A DNA stretch of 64,000 nucleotides from Candidatus Daviesbacteria bacterium (GTDB lineage Bacteria; Patescibacteria; Microgenomatia; Daviesbacterales; UBA10151), in assembly GCA_016187025.1 (NCBI GenBank), contig JACPKM010000001.1, forward strand, positions 124,001-188,000. Direction: 5' to 3'. The first letter of the stretch is position 1; each line of letters opens with the position of its first letter. Position numbers and translations under genes: made by a program. The notes below the pieces were generated by a model. The model was not told the DNA's origin, made no database searches, and saw only the letters and a list, made by a program, of their open reading frames with translations. Of this stretch, positions 23,845 to 31,318 are shown piece by piece.

Positions 23845-24012
23845 ATGAACACTATACCAAAAATAAATAAAAATATCCAAGAACAAGATGCTGAATTGAT
23901 GAATGACAAAAAATTCATCTTTATGGTTTGCAACAGATGTGGATGGGCTGGGATAGCAACCACTTTTTCAAAGAAATACCTTTCAAGACCAAAATGTCCA
24001 TCTTGTAAATAA
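23845..24012 (+). CDS. Small zinc-ribbon protein (55 aa)
   Basis: ATG 23845 to TAA 24012, ending 8 bases before the recombinase start. The C-terminal part FIFMVCNRCGWAGIATT and RPKCPSCK is a C-x2-C ... C-x2-C ribbon, a shortened relative of the protein at 23473-23721. Its slot just upstream of the large serine recombinase is the same as that of the 74-aa gene in element 1. It may modulate recombination, but that is inferred from place only. Confidence 0.6.
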   Translation: MNTIPKINKNIQEQDAELMNDKKFIFMVCNRCGWAGIATTFSKKYLSRPKCPSCK

Positions 24013-24020
24013 GAATAACA

Positions 24021-25559
24021 ATGACAACAACAAAAAAGGCAATAATTTATACGAGAGTTTCGGACCCAGGCCAGGTCAGCGGTCTATCTTTAGATGTCCA
24101 AAGGGAGAAGTGTTCTAAATGGGCAAAAGATCACGGCTTTCAGGTAGTAGGCATATATGAGGACGGTGGCAAAACAGGAACAAAAACTGTCGGTCGAGAT
24201 GGCCTTGAAGATGTCATTATTCACTGTCAGAGAGAAAAAATAGACGTAGTACTGGTGATTGATACAGACCGAATTGCGAGAAACGAATTTGATCACTTTT
24301 CAATCCGAAATGAGTTGAAAAAACAGGGCACATTACTTATTGCCATAAATCAACCGCTAATTGATGGTTCGGCAGAGGGGTTGTTGATGGATGGAATGCT
24401 GGCTTCAATAAATGCTTTTTATAGCAGGTTAACTGGACGTAAAGTAAGAAAGAGTTTGGAGAAAAAATGGGAGGATGGTATTTATCCTTCATGGGCCCCC
24501 CTAGGTTATATCAATGTTAATAAAGGCACTGAAGAGAAACCTCACCGCGTAATTGAGATTGATCCTAAAACTGGACCGCTTATTAAAATGCTTTTTAAAA
24601 TGTATGCAACAGGCAGTCATTCGTACCTTTCCCTTTCCCGAATAATGTTTAAAAAAGGATTAACTGCAAGAAATGGGAAAGTGCTTTCCGACAGCAGCTT
24701 GCAACAGATATTGTCTTGCACCTTTTATTACGGGTGGATGAAATGGGGCGGTATGGAAAAATGGGGTATCCATAAACCATTAATCAATAAGACATTATTT
24801 GATCAATGCCAGTTTACAGCAGCAAAGCACCGGCAATTTCTTGTCCGCCAGAGGAAGCATGATTTCCTTTTAAGAGGAGTTGTCTTGTGCTCAAAGCATG
24901 ATTCAAGGTTTACGGCAGAATGGCATTATTATCACCACGATCATTACAAAAAACAAAAAATCGGCTATTACCATTGCCACTTTCAGGGAGGCTGCTCTGG
25001 TTCTTATATCGAGGTAAATGAGCTTGAAAAGAGAGTTGCTAATCTTTTCAAAAACTATCAATTTGACCAGGAGTTTATTGATCTGGTAAGACAAAAGGTT
25101 AGAGATTATTTAAATGATGGAAGAAAGACCCTTGAGTCTCAAAGACAGGCAATTATTAACAGACGGAAGGTAGTGGAAGATAAAAGGAACAATTTAGAAG
25201 ATTTGCTGGTAGCAGGAACAGTTGAAAGGGAGACTTATCAAAGACAGCATATCAAGCTCCATGGGGGAATAGAAGTTTTAGACAATGAATTGGCAGAGTT
25301 AGAACATCAGCGGAGTATTGATGTAACGCTGATAGATGAAATTTTGGCGCTAAGCAGAGATATTTATAAGACTTACTCAACCGCCCCCACTTTCCTCAAA
25401 AGACATTACCTAAGATTCTTCTTTGAGGCTGTCTATGTTGATGAAAAAAGAATCACTAAGGTGGTTGAAACACCGCTGTTTGCAACCTTGCGCAGGCAAC
25501 ACCACATTATAATAAGGACCAACTGGCTCCCCCGGGAGGATTCGAACCTCCAACCTTGA
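24021..25559 (+). CDS. Large serine recombinase (integrase) of accessory element 2, ending inside tRNA-Asn
   Basis: 512 residues. The catalytic serine is S14 in YTRVSDPGQ, with R84 and R87 in DTDRIARN. A recombinase domain (about 150-285), zinc ribbon and coiled coil follow. The ribbon is altered: C290-S-K-H293 replaces the usual CxxC, with C319 and C325 as the second pair. The final block LKRHYLRFFFEAVYV matches the other recombinase. The last 12 residues, ending LPREDSNLQP, are encoded by the antisense of the tRNA-Asn 3' half, so the stop lies in the tRNA. This suggests att recombination at that tRNA. Confidence 0.95.
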   Translation: MTTTKKAIIYTRVSDPGQVSGLSLDVQREKCSKWAKDHGFQVVGIYEDGGKTGTKTVGRDGLEDVIIHCQREKIDVVLVIDTDRIARNEFDHFSIRNELKKQGTLLIAINQPLIDGSAEGLLMDGMLASINAFYSRLTGRKVRKSLEKKWEDGIYPSWAPLGYINVNKGTEEKPHRVIEIDPKTGPLIKMLFKMYATGSHSYLSLSRIMFKKGLTARNGKVLSDSSLQQILSCTFYYGWMKWGGMEKWGIHKPLINKTLFDQCQFTAAKHRQFLVRQRKHDFLLRGVVLCSKHDSRFTAEWHYYHHDHYKKQKIGYYHCHFQGGCSGSYIEVNELEKRVANLFKNYQFDQEFIDLVRQKVRDYLNDGRKTLESQRQAIINRRKVVEDKRNNLEDLLVAGTVERETYQRQHIKLHGGIEVLDNELAELEHQRSIDVTLIDEILALSRDIYKTYSTAPTFLKRHYLRFFFEAVYVDEKRITKVVETPLFATLRRQHHIIIRTNWLPREDSNLQP

Positions 25560-25810
25560 TCTTACAAGTACCCCCGGTTTTCATCGGGGCTTGGACTATC
25601 TCTTAGTCATAATCTATAAATAGATCCCAGACTCCAGGTATATAGTCTCTACACATTTACCACATTCAGTTTGCATGAACGTGGACTTAGCTCGAGATTA
25701 CCCTTCAACAAGCTCAGGGCTTCCCCGAATTAGCCTGGTTACATTTCAAAGTTTCCCTTGAAAGCTGCATTATTTTACAGGATCCCGCTCTACCATTGAG
25801 CTACAGGGGA
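25524..25810 (-). tRNA. tRNA-Asn(GUU) interrupted by a group I intron
   Basis: Exon 1 (25810-25777): acceptor TCCCCTG, D-arm GCTC AATGGTA GAGC, and anticodon stem GGATC ending CTGT. Exon 2 (25564-25524): TAA then GATC, variable AAGGTT, T-arm GGAGG TTCGAAT CCTCC, acceptor CGGGGGA, discriminator G, and encoded CCA. Joined, the anticodon loop is CTGTTAA, the canonical Asn(GUU) loop. U1-A72 with discriminator G is also as in bacterial tRNA-Asn. Position 27-43 is a G-A mismatch. The gene's 3' end overlaps the recombinase gene by 36 bases on the opposite strand. Confidence 0.9.
25565..25776 (-). ncRNA. Group I self-splicing intron in the tRNA-Asn anticodon loop
   Basis: 212 nt between anticodon bases U35 and U36. 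P1 forms between exon CUGU and intron GCAG, with the required U-G wobble at the 5' splice site, and the last intron base is G. UUUCAA/UUUGAAA looks like P2. CGGGGAAGCCCUGAG is P4-P6 core-like, and GACUAU/AUAGUC (in AAGAGAUAGUCC) is P7. AUCUAU/AUAGAU is P8 and CCCCG/CGGGG is P9. It encodes no ORF. Splicing restores the Asn anticodon. Known tRNA group I introns interrupt Leu(UAA), Arg, Ile or fMet genes; Asn is uncommon. Confidence 0.88.
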
Positions 25811-25861
25811 ATGTTAATGTACGCTTGGTATTTTACCACCCACCAAAGCTGAAATCCAGCT

Positions 25862-25881
25862 ATATTCCCAATTGGGAATAT
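25862..25881. promoter_or_regulatory. 20-bp perfect palindrome between tRNA-Asn and rpoD
   Basis: Bases 25862-25881 are self-complementary (ATATTCCC AATT GGGAATAT). It is followed by a run of related GGGA/ATTAGGG half-sites to about 25910. It lies just past the rpoD stop (minus strand) and before the tRNA. It may be an rpoD terminator without a T-tract or a protein-binding site. Confidence 0.5.
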
Positions 25882-25923
25882 TAGGGATATTCGGGAAATT
25901 AGGGAAGTGGGGAAAGTAAGTAT

Positions 25924-27012
25924 TTATTCAAGATAATCGCGCAGTTTTTTGGCTCGGGTGGGGTGTTTGAGCTTTCTGATAGCTTTTGCCTCAATTTGAC
26001 GGATACGCTCTCTGGTTACCCCAAACTCTTTCCCTACTTCCTCAAGTGTTCTTTGCTTGCCATCCTCCAATCCAAACCTGAGCTGCAAAACCCTTTTTTC
26101 TCTTGGTGACAGCGAATCTAGCACTTCATCCAAATGACCTTTTAAAAGCTCTCTGGTGGCTGCTTCATCTGGTTGCAAACCTTGATCTGCTATAAAATCA
26201 CCCAGATGAGAATCCTCTTCATCCCCAACCGGAGTCTCTAAAGATGTAGGTTCTTGGGAAACTTTTACTATTTCTCTTGCTTTTGAAGGGTCTATACCTA
26301 ACACTGAGGCTACCTCCTCGGGAGTAGGTTCTCTTCCCAGCTCTTGCATTAACTGTCTTTGAGTTCTATTAAACCTGTTTATAGTCTCAACCATATGCAC
26401 CGGAATACGGATAGTTCTTGCTTGATCAGCAATAGCCCTGGTTATTGCCTGTCTAATCCACCAGGTAGCATAGGTTGAAAACTTATAACCTCTACGCCAA
26501 TCGTACTTATCAACTGCCCTCATCAAACCGATATTTCCTTCCTCTATTAAATCAAGCAGAGACATCCCCCTACCTACATATTTTTTGGCAATAGATACAA
26601 CCAATCTTAAATTTGCACTGATAAGCTTATCCCTGGCTCTTTTTTCATTTTTTTCTGCCCTTTTTGCAAGGTCTATTTCTTGTACAGCTGTTAAAAGAGG
26701 AATCTTTCCAATATCCCTTAAATATTGCCTAACAGGATCTGTTACTGAACCTTCTTCTAAAGTTGTAAGCATTTCTAGCTCTTTTTCTAACTCTGTAGTA
26801 GTTTTACCTTCTGTTTCCAGCTCTTCTGCAGTAGTTTCAAATACATCAATACCTTCATCGATTAGGCCAGTAAAAAACTGGTCAAGCCCTTCAATGTTAT
26901 CTTCCGGCTTGGGAAAAACCTGCAGGATTTCTTCTTGGGTAACAAATCCTCTTTCCCGCCCAAGCTTCATTATTTTTTTTACATCTAAGTTTGTTTGCTT
27001 CTTTGCTGCCAT
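25924..27012 (-). CDS. rpoD: Primary sigma factor (sigma-70, RpoD/SigA)
   Basis: 362 residues with all core regions. Region 1.2 is [16 protein letters not shown] (about 91-107). Region 2 has [57 protein letters not shown]. Region 3 is [11 protein letters not shown]. Region 4 is [47 protein letters not shown]. The N-terminal region 1.1 is short, as in small genomes. It recognises -35 and -10 promoter elements for RNA polymerase. It follows dnaG by 38 bases on the same strand, the ancient dnaG-rpoD 'macromolecular synthesis' operon without rpsU. Confidence 0.97.
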   Translation of the reverse strand: MAAKKQTNLDVKKIMKLGRERGFVTQEEILQVFPKPEDNIEGLDQFFTGLIDEGIDVFETTAEELETEGKTTTELEKELEMLTTLEEGSVTDPVRQYLRDIGKIPLLTAVQEIDLAKRAEKNEKRARDKLISANLRLVVSIAKKYVGRGMSLLDLIEEGNIGLMRAVDKYDWRRGYKFSTYATWWIRQAITRAIADQARTIRIPVHMVETINRFNRTQRQLMQELGREPTPEEVASVLGIDPSKAREIVKVSQEPTSLETPVGDEEDSHLGDFIADQGLQPDEAATRELLKGHLDEVLDSLSPREKRVLQLRFGLEDGKQRTLEEVGKEFGVTRERIRQIEAKAIRKLKHPTRAKKLRDYLE

Positions 27013-27050
27013 ATTAGTTTTTTAAAGACCTCTAAGTTTCATGATTATAC

Positions 27051-28838
27051 CTAAAGGTTTTTTAGTTTTACAGATAGGTCTCTAAACCTCCTGTTGAGCT
27101 TTTCCAAGCTTTCTATTTTACCAAATTCCTGCGCATTTTTAATCTCTAGTGTTAATCTCTCCAAAGATGCTCTGATTAATGACTTTTTAAGCTCAGTTAT
27201 TACTGTCTCAAATTCTTTCTGCCAATCTTTTTTATCTGCAAGCTTACTATCCAATTCAGTTAAATAAAGCCTATCTACCTCCTGGGCCAGATCTTTTGGC
27301 AAGGTTGAGACAAATTCGTTGATGTTAAAAGAGGCCATTTTGAAAAAGATAGAATCAAGATAGAGCACAAGCATTACATAAATCTGCTTCCATCTCTCTT
27401 CTAAAAATAGAGTTTCAGGGAAACTCGGGACAAAATTATGATCTTCCGGAATATGTAGAAGCAAGGCGATCAGATACTCCTCAAGCATCTCTCTTCTGGT
27501 TTTACCACTTTTTATTCCATCGTCCTTTTTACCAGCTGAGGCAGAAATTTTTATAAAAGAGATTTTACCATCAAATTTTCGCTGCTTGTTTACAAGTTGT
27601 CTTAAAAGTTTTTCTTCTATCTTCAAAAAAGCAGCTAGTTTTTGGATATAGTGTTCTCTGACAAAATCATCTGTAATTTTTGCCCATACTGGTATAAGCT
27701 CTTGAGCGACTTTTTTAAAATCTGAGGGGTTTTTAAGATTAAATCTTTTTGCAGTTGAGTGCAGATAATAATCATAAATAGGGGCTGCATCCTGGACAGC
27801 TTTTTTCCAAGCATCAGAGTTGTTTCTGTTTAACTCTGCTGCATCTTTTTCATCAGCAATTGTAGTTACTTTAATGTCCAGTCCTAGTCTGTCTGCTATC
27901 TCTATTCCTCTTCTTGCTGCTGAGTCTCCGGCCAAATCCATATCAAAGCATAAATTTATAGTCTCGGTGTATTTTTTTAGCAGCTCTAGCTGTCCTTCAG
28001 TTAAAGCAGTACCTTTGGTAGCAACAATATTTTGTACTCCTTCTTGATAAGACATGATCATATCCATCTCCCCTTCTACCAAAATTGCTTCCTTTTTATT
28101 TCTTATCTCATTTTTTGATAAGTTAATTCCAAACAGGTAACTACTTTTATCAAATATTGGAGTCTGAGGAGTATTGATGTATTTTGGCTCTTGTGGATAT
28201 AGTACCCTTCCTGAAAAACCAATTAACCTATCTTTTTGATCAATCAGAGGAAAAGTTATCCTGGCCCTAAACCTGTCATAGCAGAAATCCTTTGAGGCTA
28301 CCCCTAAACCAGAGTTTATTATTTCAGAAATACTAAACCCCCGCTTGAGTAAAAATTTAGTTAACGTATCCCAGGAGTTAGGAGCATAGCCAATGCCAAA
28401 TTTTTCTATTGACTCTTTTTTCAAACCCCGCTTTTTTAAATAATCCAGGGCATTTTTGCCCAAAGGGTGTTTGTTTAGAATATAACCAAATAATTCTTGA
28501 GCTTTTAGATTAGCTTCAAAAAGCCGGTCTCTGAAATCTTTTTTCCCGGTCTTTTTTCTTTTTAAGCTAACTCCAGCTTTTTTGGCCAGTATTTCCAGGG
28601 CATCTTTAAATTCCAAGCCCTCTTTTTCCATTAAAAACTTAAAAATATCCCCACCTTTTTGGCACCCCCCAAAACAATGCCAGATTTGTCTTTCTGGAGA
28701 GACCATAAAAGAAGGGGTTTTTTCTGTATGGAAAGGACAATTAGCTTTGAAATTTACTCCGGATTTTTTTAAGGGAAGATACTCTTGAATTAAATCTACA
28801 ATATTTAACTTTTGCTTGATCAGTTCTATTTCGTCCAT
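27051..28838 (-). CDS. dnaG: DNA primase DnaG
   Basis: 595 residues. The zinc-binding domain has CPFHTEKTPSFMVSPERQIWHCFGGCQKGGD (CHCC ligands, about 34-65). The catalytic part has RITFPLIDQKDRLIGFSGRVL and the TOPRIM segment ILVEGEMDMIMSYQEG (E of EGxxD about 253), then LCFDMDLAGDSAARRG. A helicase-binding C-terminal domain (about 430-595) completes it. DnaG makes RNA primers for replication. Upstream of rpoD in the same operon. Confidence 0.97.
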   Translation of the reverse strand: MDEIELIKQKLNIVDLIQEYLPLKKSGVNFKANCPFHTEKTPSFMVSPERQIWHCFGGCQKGGDIFKFLMEKEGLEFKDALEILAKKAGVSLKRKKTGKKDFRDRLFEANLKAQELFGYILNKHPLGKNALDYLKKRGLKKESIEKFGIGYAPNSWDTLTKFLLKRGFSISEIINSGLGVASKDFCYDRFRARITFPLIDQKDRLIGFSGRVLYPQEPKYINTPQTPIFDKSSYLFGINLSKNEIRNKKEAILVEGEMDMIMSYQEGVQNIVATKGTALTEGQLELLKKYTETINLCFDMDLAGDSAARRGIEIADRLGLDIKVTTIADEKDAAELNRNNSDAWKKAVQDAAPIYDYYLHSTAKRFNLKNPSDFKKVAQELIPVWAKITDDFVREHYIQKLAAFLKIEEKLLRQLVNKQRKFDGKISFIKISASAGKKDDGIKSGKTRREMLEEYLIALLLHIPEDHNFVPSFPETLFLEERWKQIYVMLVLYLDSIFFKMASFNINEFVSTLPKDLAQEVDRLYLTELDSKLADKKDWQKEFETVITELKKSLIRASLERLTLEIKNAQEFGKIESLEKLNRRFRDLSVKLKNL

Positions 28839-28932
28839 ATTAGTAACAATTCATCAAGTCGTCCGTGACGCATCAGACAGCACATCACATAACCACCAGA
28901 GATTATCGCGCAGATTATATACCAAAAAGGGT

Positions 28933-29199
28933 TTACTTAGCAATTCCTTCGAAAATGAATTGCTTAATTAGAGACTGATACGGCACATCCATTTTATGGG
29001 CTTTAATTTTAACCCTGTCAATTAAACCGGCCGGTAAACGGATAGTTATTGGTTTCGTAGTAAGCTTCAGATTAGGAAAACTAACACCTCTTTTAGCTTT
29101 TGACCAGTCTATATATTCAGTCGAATCGTGAGTTTGCCAAAATTCCCTTTCCTCAGCTTCAGATTTAAAACCTGGGATTGGTTTAAGCTTTTTGTTCAT
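28933..29199 (-). CDS. brnA: BrnA-like antitoxin (CopG-type)
   Basis: 88 residues: FKSEAEEREFWQTHDSTEYIDWSKAKRG, then PITIRLPAGLIDRVKIKAHKMDVPYQSLIKQFIFEGI. The N-terminal E..FW..hDs.eYiDW motif and the C-terminal ribbon-helix-helix are those of CopG/BrnA antitoxins. It neutralises the BrnT toxin encoded just upstream and binds the operon promoter. The start overlaps the brnT stop by 17 bases, the normal arrangement for this module. Confidence 0.88.
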   Translation of the reverse strand: MNKKLKPIPGFKSEAEEREFWQTHDSTEYIDWSKAKRGVSFPNLKLTTKPITIRLPAGLIDRVKIKAHKMDVPYQSLIKQFIFEGIAK

Positions 29200-29479
29200 A
29201 TTGCCTCCTTTCTTTTTTGTTGGTTTTTCTTACAGAAATAACTCTAATCTTATGTTTTCTTATAGTAAAGACTGCTAATAGTACGCAGCCCTTGGTCGTC
29301 TTGCCTAAACTTATGTATCGTACCTCCTGCTTTGAATGTTTGATATCTTCCTGTAATAATTTATCCTGGTCTAAAAATACCTCCTCAGCCTCATTCGGGG
29401 TAATACCGTGCTTTTGATAACTTTTATCAAAATTGCCTTTGTCCCACTCAAAACCAGTAATTTTACTTAGGTCTAACAC
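29183..29479 (-). CDS. brnT: BrnT-like toxin, GTG start, probably leaderless
   Basis: From GTG 29479, 98 residues: a short DLSKITGFEWDKGNFDKSYQKHGITPNEAEEVF, then LLQEDIKHSKQEVRYISLGKTTKGCVLLAVFTIRKHKIRVISVRKTNKKERRQYE. FeWD..K...n..KHGi..eEA..vF and the RvIsaR.a...Er..Y end define BrnT, an RNase toxin with a RelE-like fold. An in-frame TTG at 29515 is the -35 box itself, and transcription would start near 29480, so GTG is the logical start. Confidence 0.88.
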   Translation of the reverse strand: MLDLSKITGFEWDKGNFDKSYQKHGITPNEAEEVFLDQDKLLQEDIKHSKQEVRYISLGKTTKGCVLLAVFTIRKHKIRVISVRKTNKKERRQYEQKA

Positions 29480-29515
29480 TGTACATATATTACATGTACA
29501 AATAATTTTTGTCAA
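29480..29515 (-). promoter_or_regulatory. brnTA promoter with operator palindrome over the -10
   Basis: On the minus strand, TTGACA (29515-29510), a 17-base spacer, and TAATAT (29492-29487) form a near-consensus sigma-70 promoter. The -10 lies in the centre of the inverted repeat TGTACAT ... ATGTACA (29480-29500). The expected start site is at about 29480, directly at the GTG codon. BrnA/BrnT binding to the palindrome would block RNA polymerase. Confidence 0.75.
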
Positions 29516-29554
29516 TGTAGACTAGAATCAAAAATTAGGTATAATATGACAACT

Positions 29555-29639
29555 GGAGAGGTCGCATAGTGGCCTAGTGCGCGGGCTTGGAAAGCTCGTA
29601 TACCGCAAGGTATCGTGGGTTCAAATCCCACCCTCTCCG
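29555..29639 (+). tRNA. tRNA-Ser(GGA)
   Basis: Acceptor GGAGAGG/CCTCTCC with discriminator G, a D-arm, anticodon stem-loop GGGC TTGGAAA GCTC (anticodon GGA), and a long variable arm (ATACCGCAAGGTAT), which marks a type II Ser tRNA. T-arm GTGGG TTCAAAT CCCAC. The CCA end is not encoded. Confidence 0.95.
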
Positions 29640-29665
29640 CAGTTAGGAAATGAGAGTCCCGGCTC

Positions 29666-29680
29666 GCCCGCTACGCGGGC
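29666..29680. repeat. GC-rich hairpin downstream of tRNA-Ser(GGA)
   Basis: GCCCGC TAC GCGGGC, a 6-bp stem with a 3-base loop, within a GC-rich patch that also contains CCGCCAGCCG. It may end the tRNA transcript or be a small dispersed repeat. The gap 29640-29838 has nothing else that I can assign. Confidence 0.4.
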
Positions 29681-29838
29681 CCGCCAGCCGTTCTTCGAGG
29701 AAATTTCAAGCCGTTTTGAATAAAGTCAAGGCCAAAAGCGGGCTTCCCTCATAATTGGACTGTTTTCATTTTATTTGTTATCATATTTATGAAGGGTTAG
29801 ATAAGCTCCCATACTAATACTATCCTACTTAGGAAACT

Positions 29839-30054
29839 ATGAAAAGTCAAAATAATAATGAAACCATTGGGGATAAGATAAAACAGCTTAGAAATAAGCA
29901 GGGTTTGACGCAAGACGAATTGGCGAGAAAATCCGATCTTCCCTATACAACGCTGACTAAAATTGAAACGAATGTCATCACAAAGCCTTCTATCCAAACA
30001 GTTATGAAGATTGCCAAAGGATTGGGGATTAGTGTTGATGAGTTAATGAAATAA
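29839..30054 (+). CDS. XRE-family helix-turn-helix protein
   Basis: 71 residues: IGDKIKQLRNKQGLTQDELARKSDLPYTTLTKIETNVITKPSIQTVMKIAKGLGISVDELMK, a single Cro/C1 domain. Its stop is 4 bases before the half-size MFS gene, so it may regulate that transporter. Confidence 0.85.
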   Translation: MKSQNNNETIGDKIKQLRNKQGLTQDELARKSDLPYTTLTKIETNVITKPSIQTVMKIAKGLGISVDELMK

Positions 30055-30058
30055 AAAT

Positions 30059-30613
30059 ATGCATAATAAACCATTAAAGGCACTATTCGTTTTTAACGGG
30101 ATTTTTGTTTTTGCGGGTAGTTTATTGGGCCCTCTTTATGCATTATACATCGGAACATTCGATAAGAACGTTCTGTCCGTTAGTATAACATGGGCTGCTT
30201 TTTTAGTTGCGACCTTTGTTTTTACTCTGATAATCTCAAAAGTTGGCGATAAAATAAAAGAAAAAGAATACCTGTTAATGGCTGGATTTCTTGTAAGAGC
30301 AATTGCTTGGTTTATGTTTATTTTTGCGGGCAATGTTTTCCATTTTATTTTCCTACAAATACTATTAGGGCTGGGTGAAGCTTTGGGAACTCCTACATTT
30401 GCTGCAATATTTGCCGAACATTTAGATGGAGGTAAACACATCGAAGAATATGCGGACTGGAAGTTGATATTAAATGGGACAACAGCAGTTGGGACTATAC
30501 TGGGCGGATTAGTTGTTACCACTTTAGGATTCAGTTGGTTATTTGCGATGATGGGTATGTTAGCGGTAGTGTCTTTTTTTGGTGTTTTGATACAACCAAG
30601 AAAATTGTTATAG
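30059..30613 (+). CDS. Half-size MFS-type membrane transporter
   Basis: 184 residues with about five or six membrane helices (8-28, 40-60, 75-95, 97-117, 140-162, 164-180) and the MFS loop motif GDKIKEKEYLL between helices 2 and 3 (G.l.Dr...k..l). A full major-facilitator has twelve helices, so this is one six-helix bundle. Half-size transporters in CPR genomes may work as dimers. The next frame after the stop does not continue as a transporter. Confidence 0.65.
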   Translation: MHNKPLKALFVFNGIFVFAGSLLGPLYALYIGTFDKNVLSVSITWAAFLVATFVFTLIISKVGDKIKEKEYLLMAGFLVRAIAWFMFIFAGNVFHFIFLQILLGLGEALGTPTFAAIFAEHLDGGKHIEEYADWKLILNGTTAVGTILGGLVVTTLGFSWLFAMMGMLAVVSFFGVLIQPRKLL

Positions 30614-30768
30614 TTATTAAGAATTTGCCGTCAAAGAAAAACTTGTGGTTCGACAGGCCCAGAGAGTTCCGTTCGGATATTTTCAAACAGACACCACAGG
30701 AATTAATACAGTCCTAAATATGAACAACGTTTATTTTAGACAAGCTTCTGCTTTTTTAAAATTATCAA

Positions 30769-30809
30769 GGTACTATACTATAATAACTTTGTTATACTAG
30801 TCTAGTACC
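30769..30809. promoter_or_regulatory. 41-base imperfect inverted repeat with TATAAT
   Basis: GGTACTA (30769-30775) and TAGTACC (30803-30809) enclose ATAAC...GTTAT. A TATAAT lies at 30779-30784, 35 bases before the next ATG (30819). It is probably both a promoter and an operator or 5' leader hairpin for that gene. Confidence 0.5.
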
Positions 30810-30818
30810 GCTTGATTT

Positions 30819-31316
30819 ATGGAAACGAGCACAGAGTCTACAAGTCCAGAAAAAGCAAGGAGACCAATTGCTTTGGCTATACATGGTACTTCAAGCAGGC
30901 GAGCAGAACAGTTGATCGAGGAGGGTTTTGACCCAAAGAAGAGTACTAATCTTGCCGGGCGTATGGAAGCTTTTTACTACAGATTTCATCCCAAAACTAT
31001 CCCCCCTGAACCATACATAGAGAGTTCCTGGGAAAGAGCTTCTCTCGCTGTTGATAAAGACAGAGCGACGGGTGTGGATTCAAAGCCAGTTCTTATCGTA
31101 TTTGAACCACCACCAGCTATATCGATTCTTGGGAGAGTGATTATGAAAAATCCTTTTTCTAAAACACCTCAGGAGGGAAGCTTCAGGAAGCGATATAGAG
31201 CAAGAATCCTAGCAGTTATTCCACTACCTCACCTTGGTTCTGAACAATTCAAAAGACCGGAAGAACGGGCGAGGGTTATTAGCGACTTACAAAACAGAAT
31301 TTTAGCTCATAAGTAG
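30819..31316 (+). CDS. Hypothetical protein with an ADP-ribosyltransferase-like HGT motif
   Basis: 165 residues. ALAIHGTSSRRAEQLIEEGFDP (about 21-42) has the 'HGT(s)..A..I...GF' signature of ADP-ribosyltransferase and PARP-like NAD-binding folds. The second half has LIVFEPPPAISILG and RYRARILAVIPLPHLG, which would be the beta-strands of such a domain. I see no clear catalytic Glu, so enzymatic activity is uncertain. It is alone, with a structured promoter upstream. It could be a toxin-like or DarT/PARP-like factor. Confidence 0.45.
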   Translation: METSTESTSPEKARRPIALAIHGTSSRRAEQLIEEGFDPKKSTNLAGRMEAFYYRFHPKTIPPEPYIESSWERASLAVDKDRATGVDSKPVLIVFEPPPAISILGRVIMKNPFSKTPQEGSFRKRYRARILAVIPLPHLGSEQFKRPEERARVISDLQNRILAHK

Positions 31317-31318
31317 AT

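Noticed and set aside
18868..25559. Complete prophage
   Set aside because: RepO/DnaC and a terminase-small-like protein (in element 1) suggest phage ancestry, but there are no capsid, portal, tail or large terminase genes.
25524..25810. Reading the interrupted tRNA as Thr(UGU) or Tyr(GUA)
   Set aside because: CTTGTAA near the 3' exon could suggest Thr, and CTGTAA in exon 1 Tyr. The P1 pairing, the terminal intron G and T1-A72/G73 support Asn (CTGTTAA) instead; Tyr would need a long variable arm.
30535..30717. 60-aa frame after the half-size MFS
   Set aside because: Starts inside the MFS gene in another frame, has no domain and no ribosome-binding site. The 205-base gap 30614-30818 otherwise holds only the inverted repeat and promoter.
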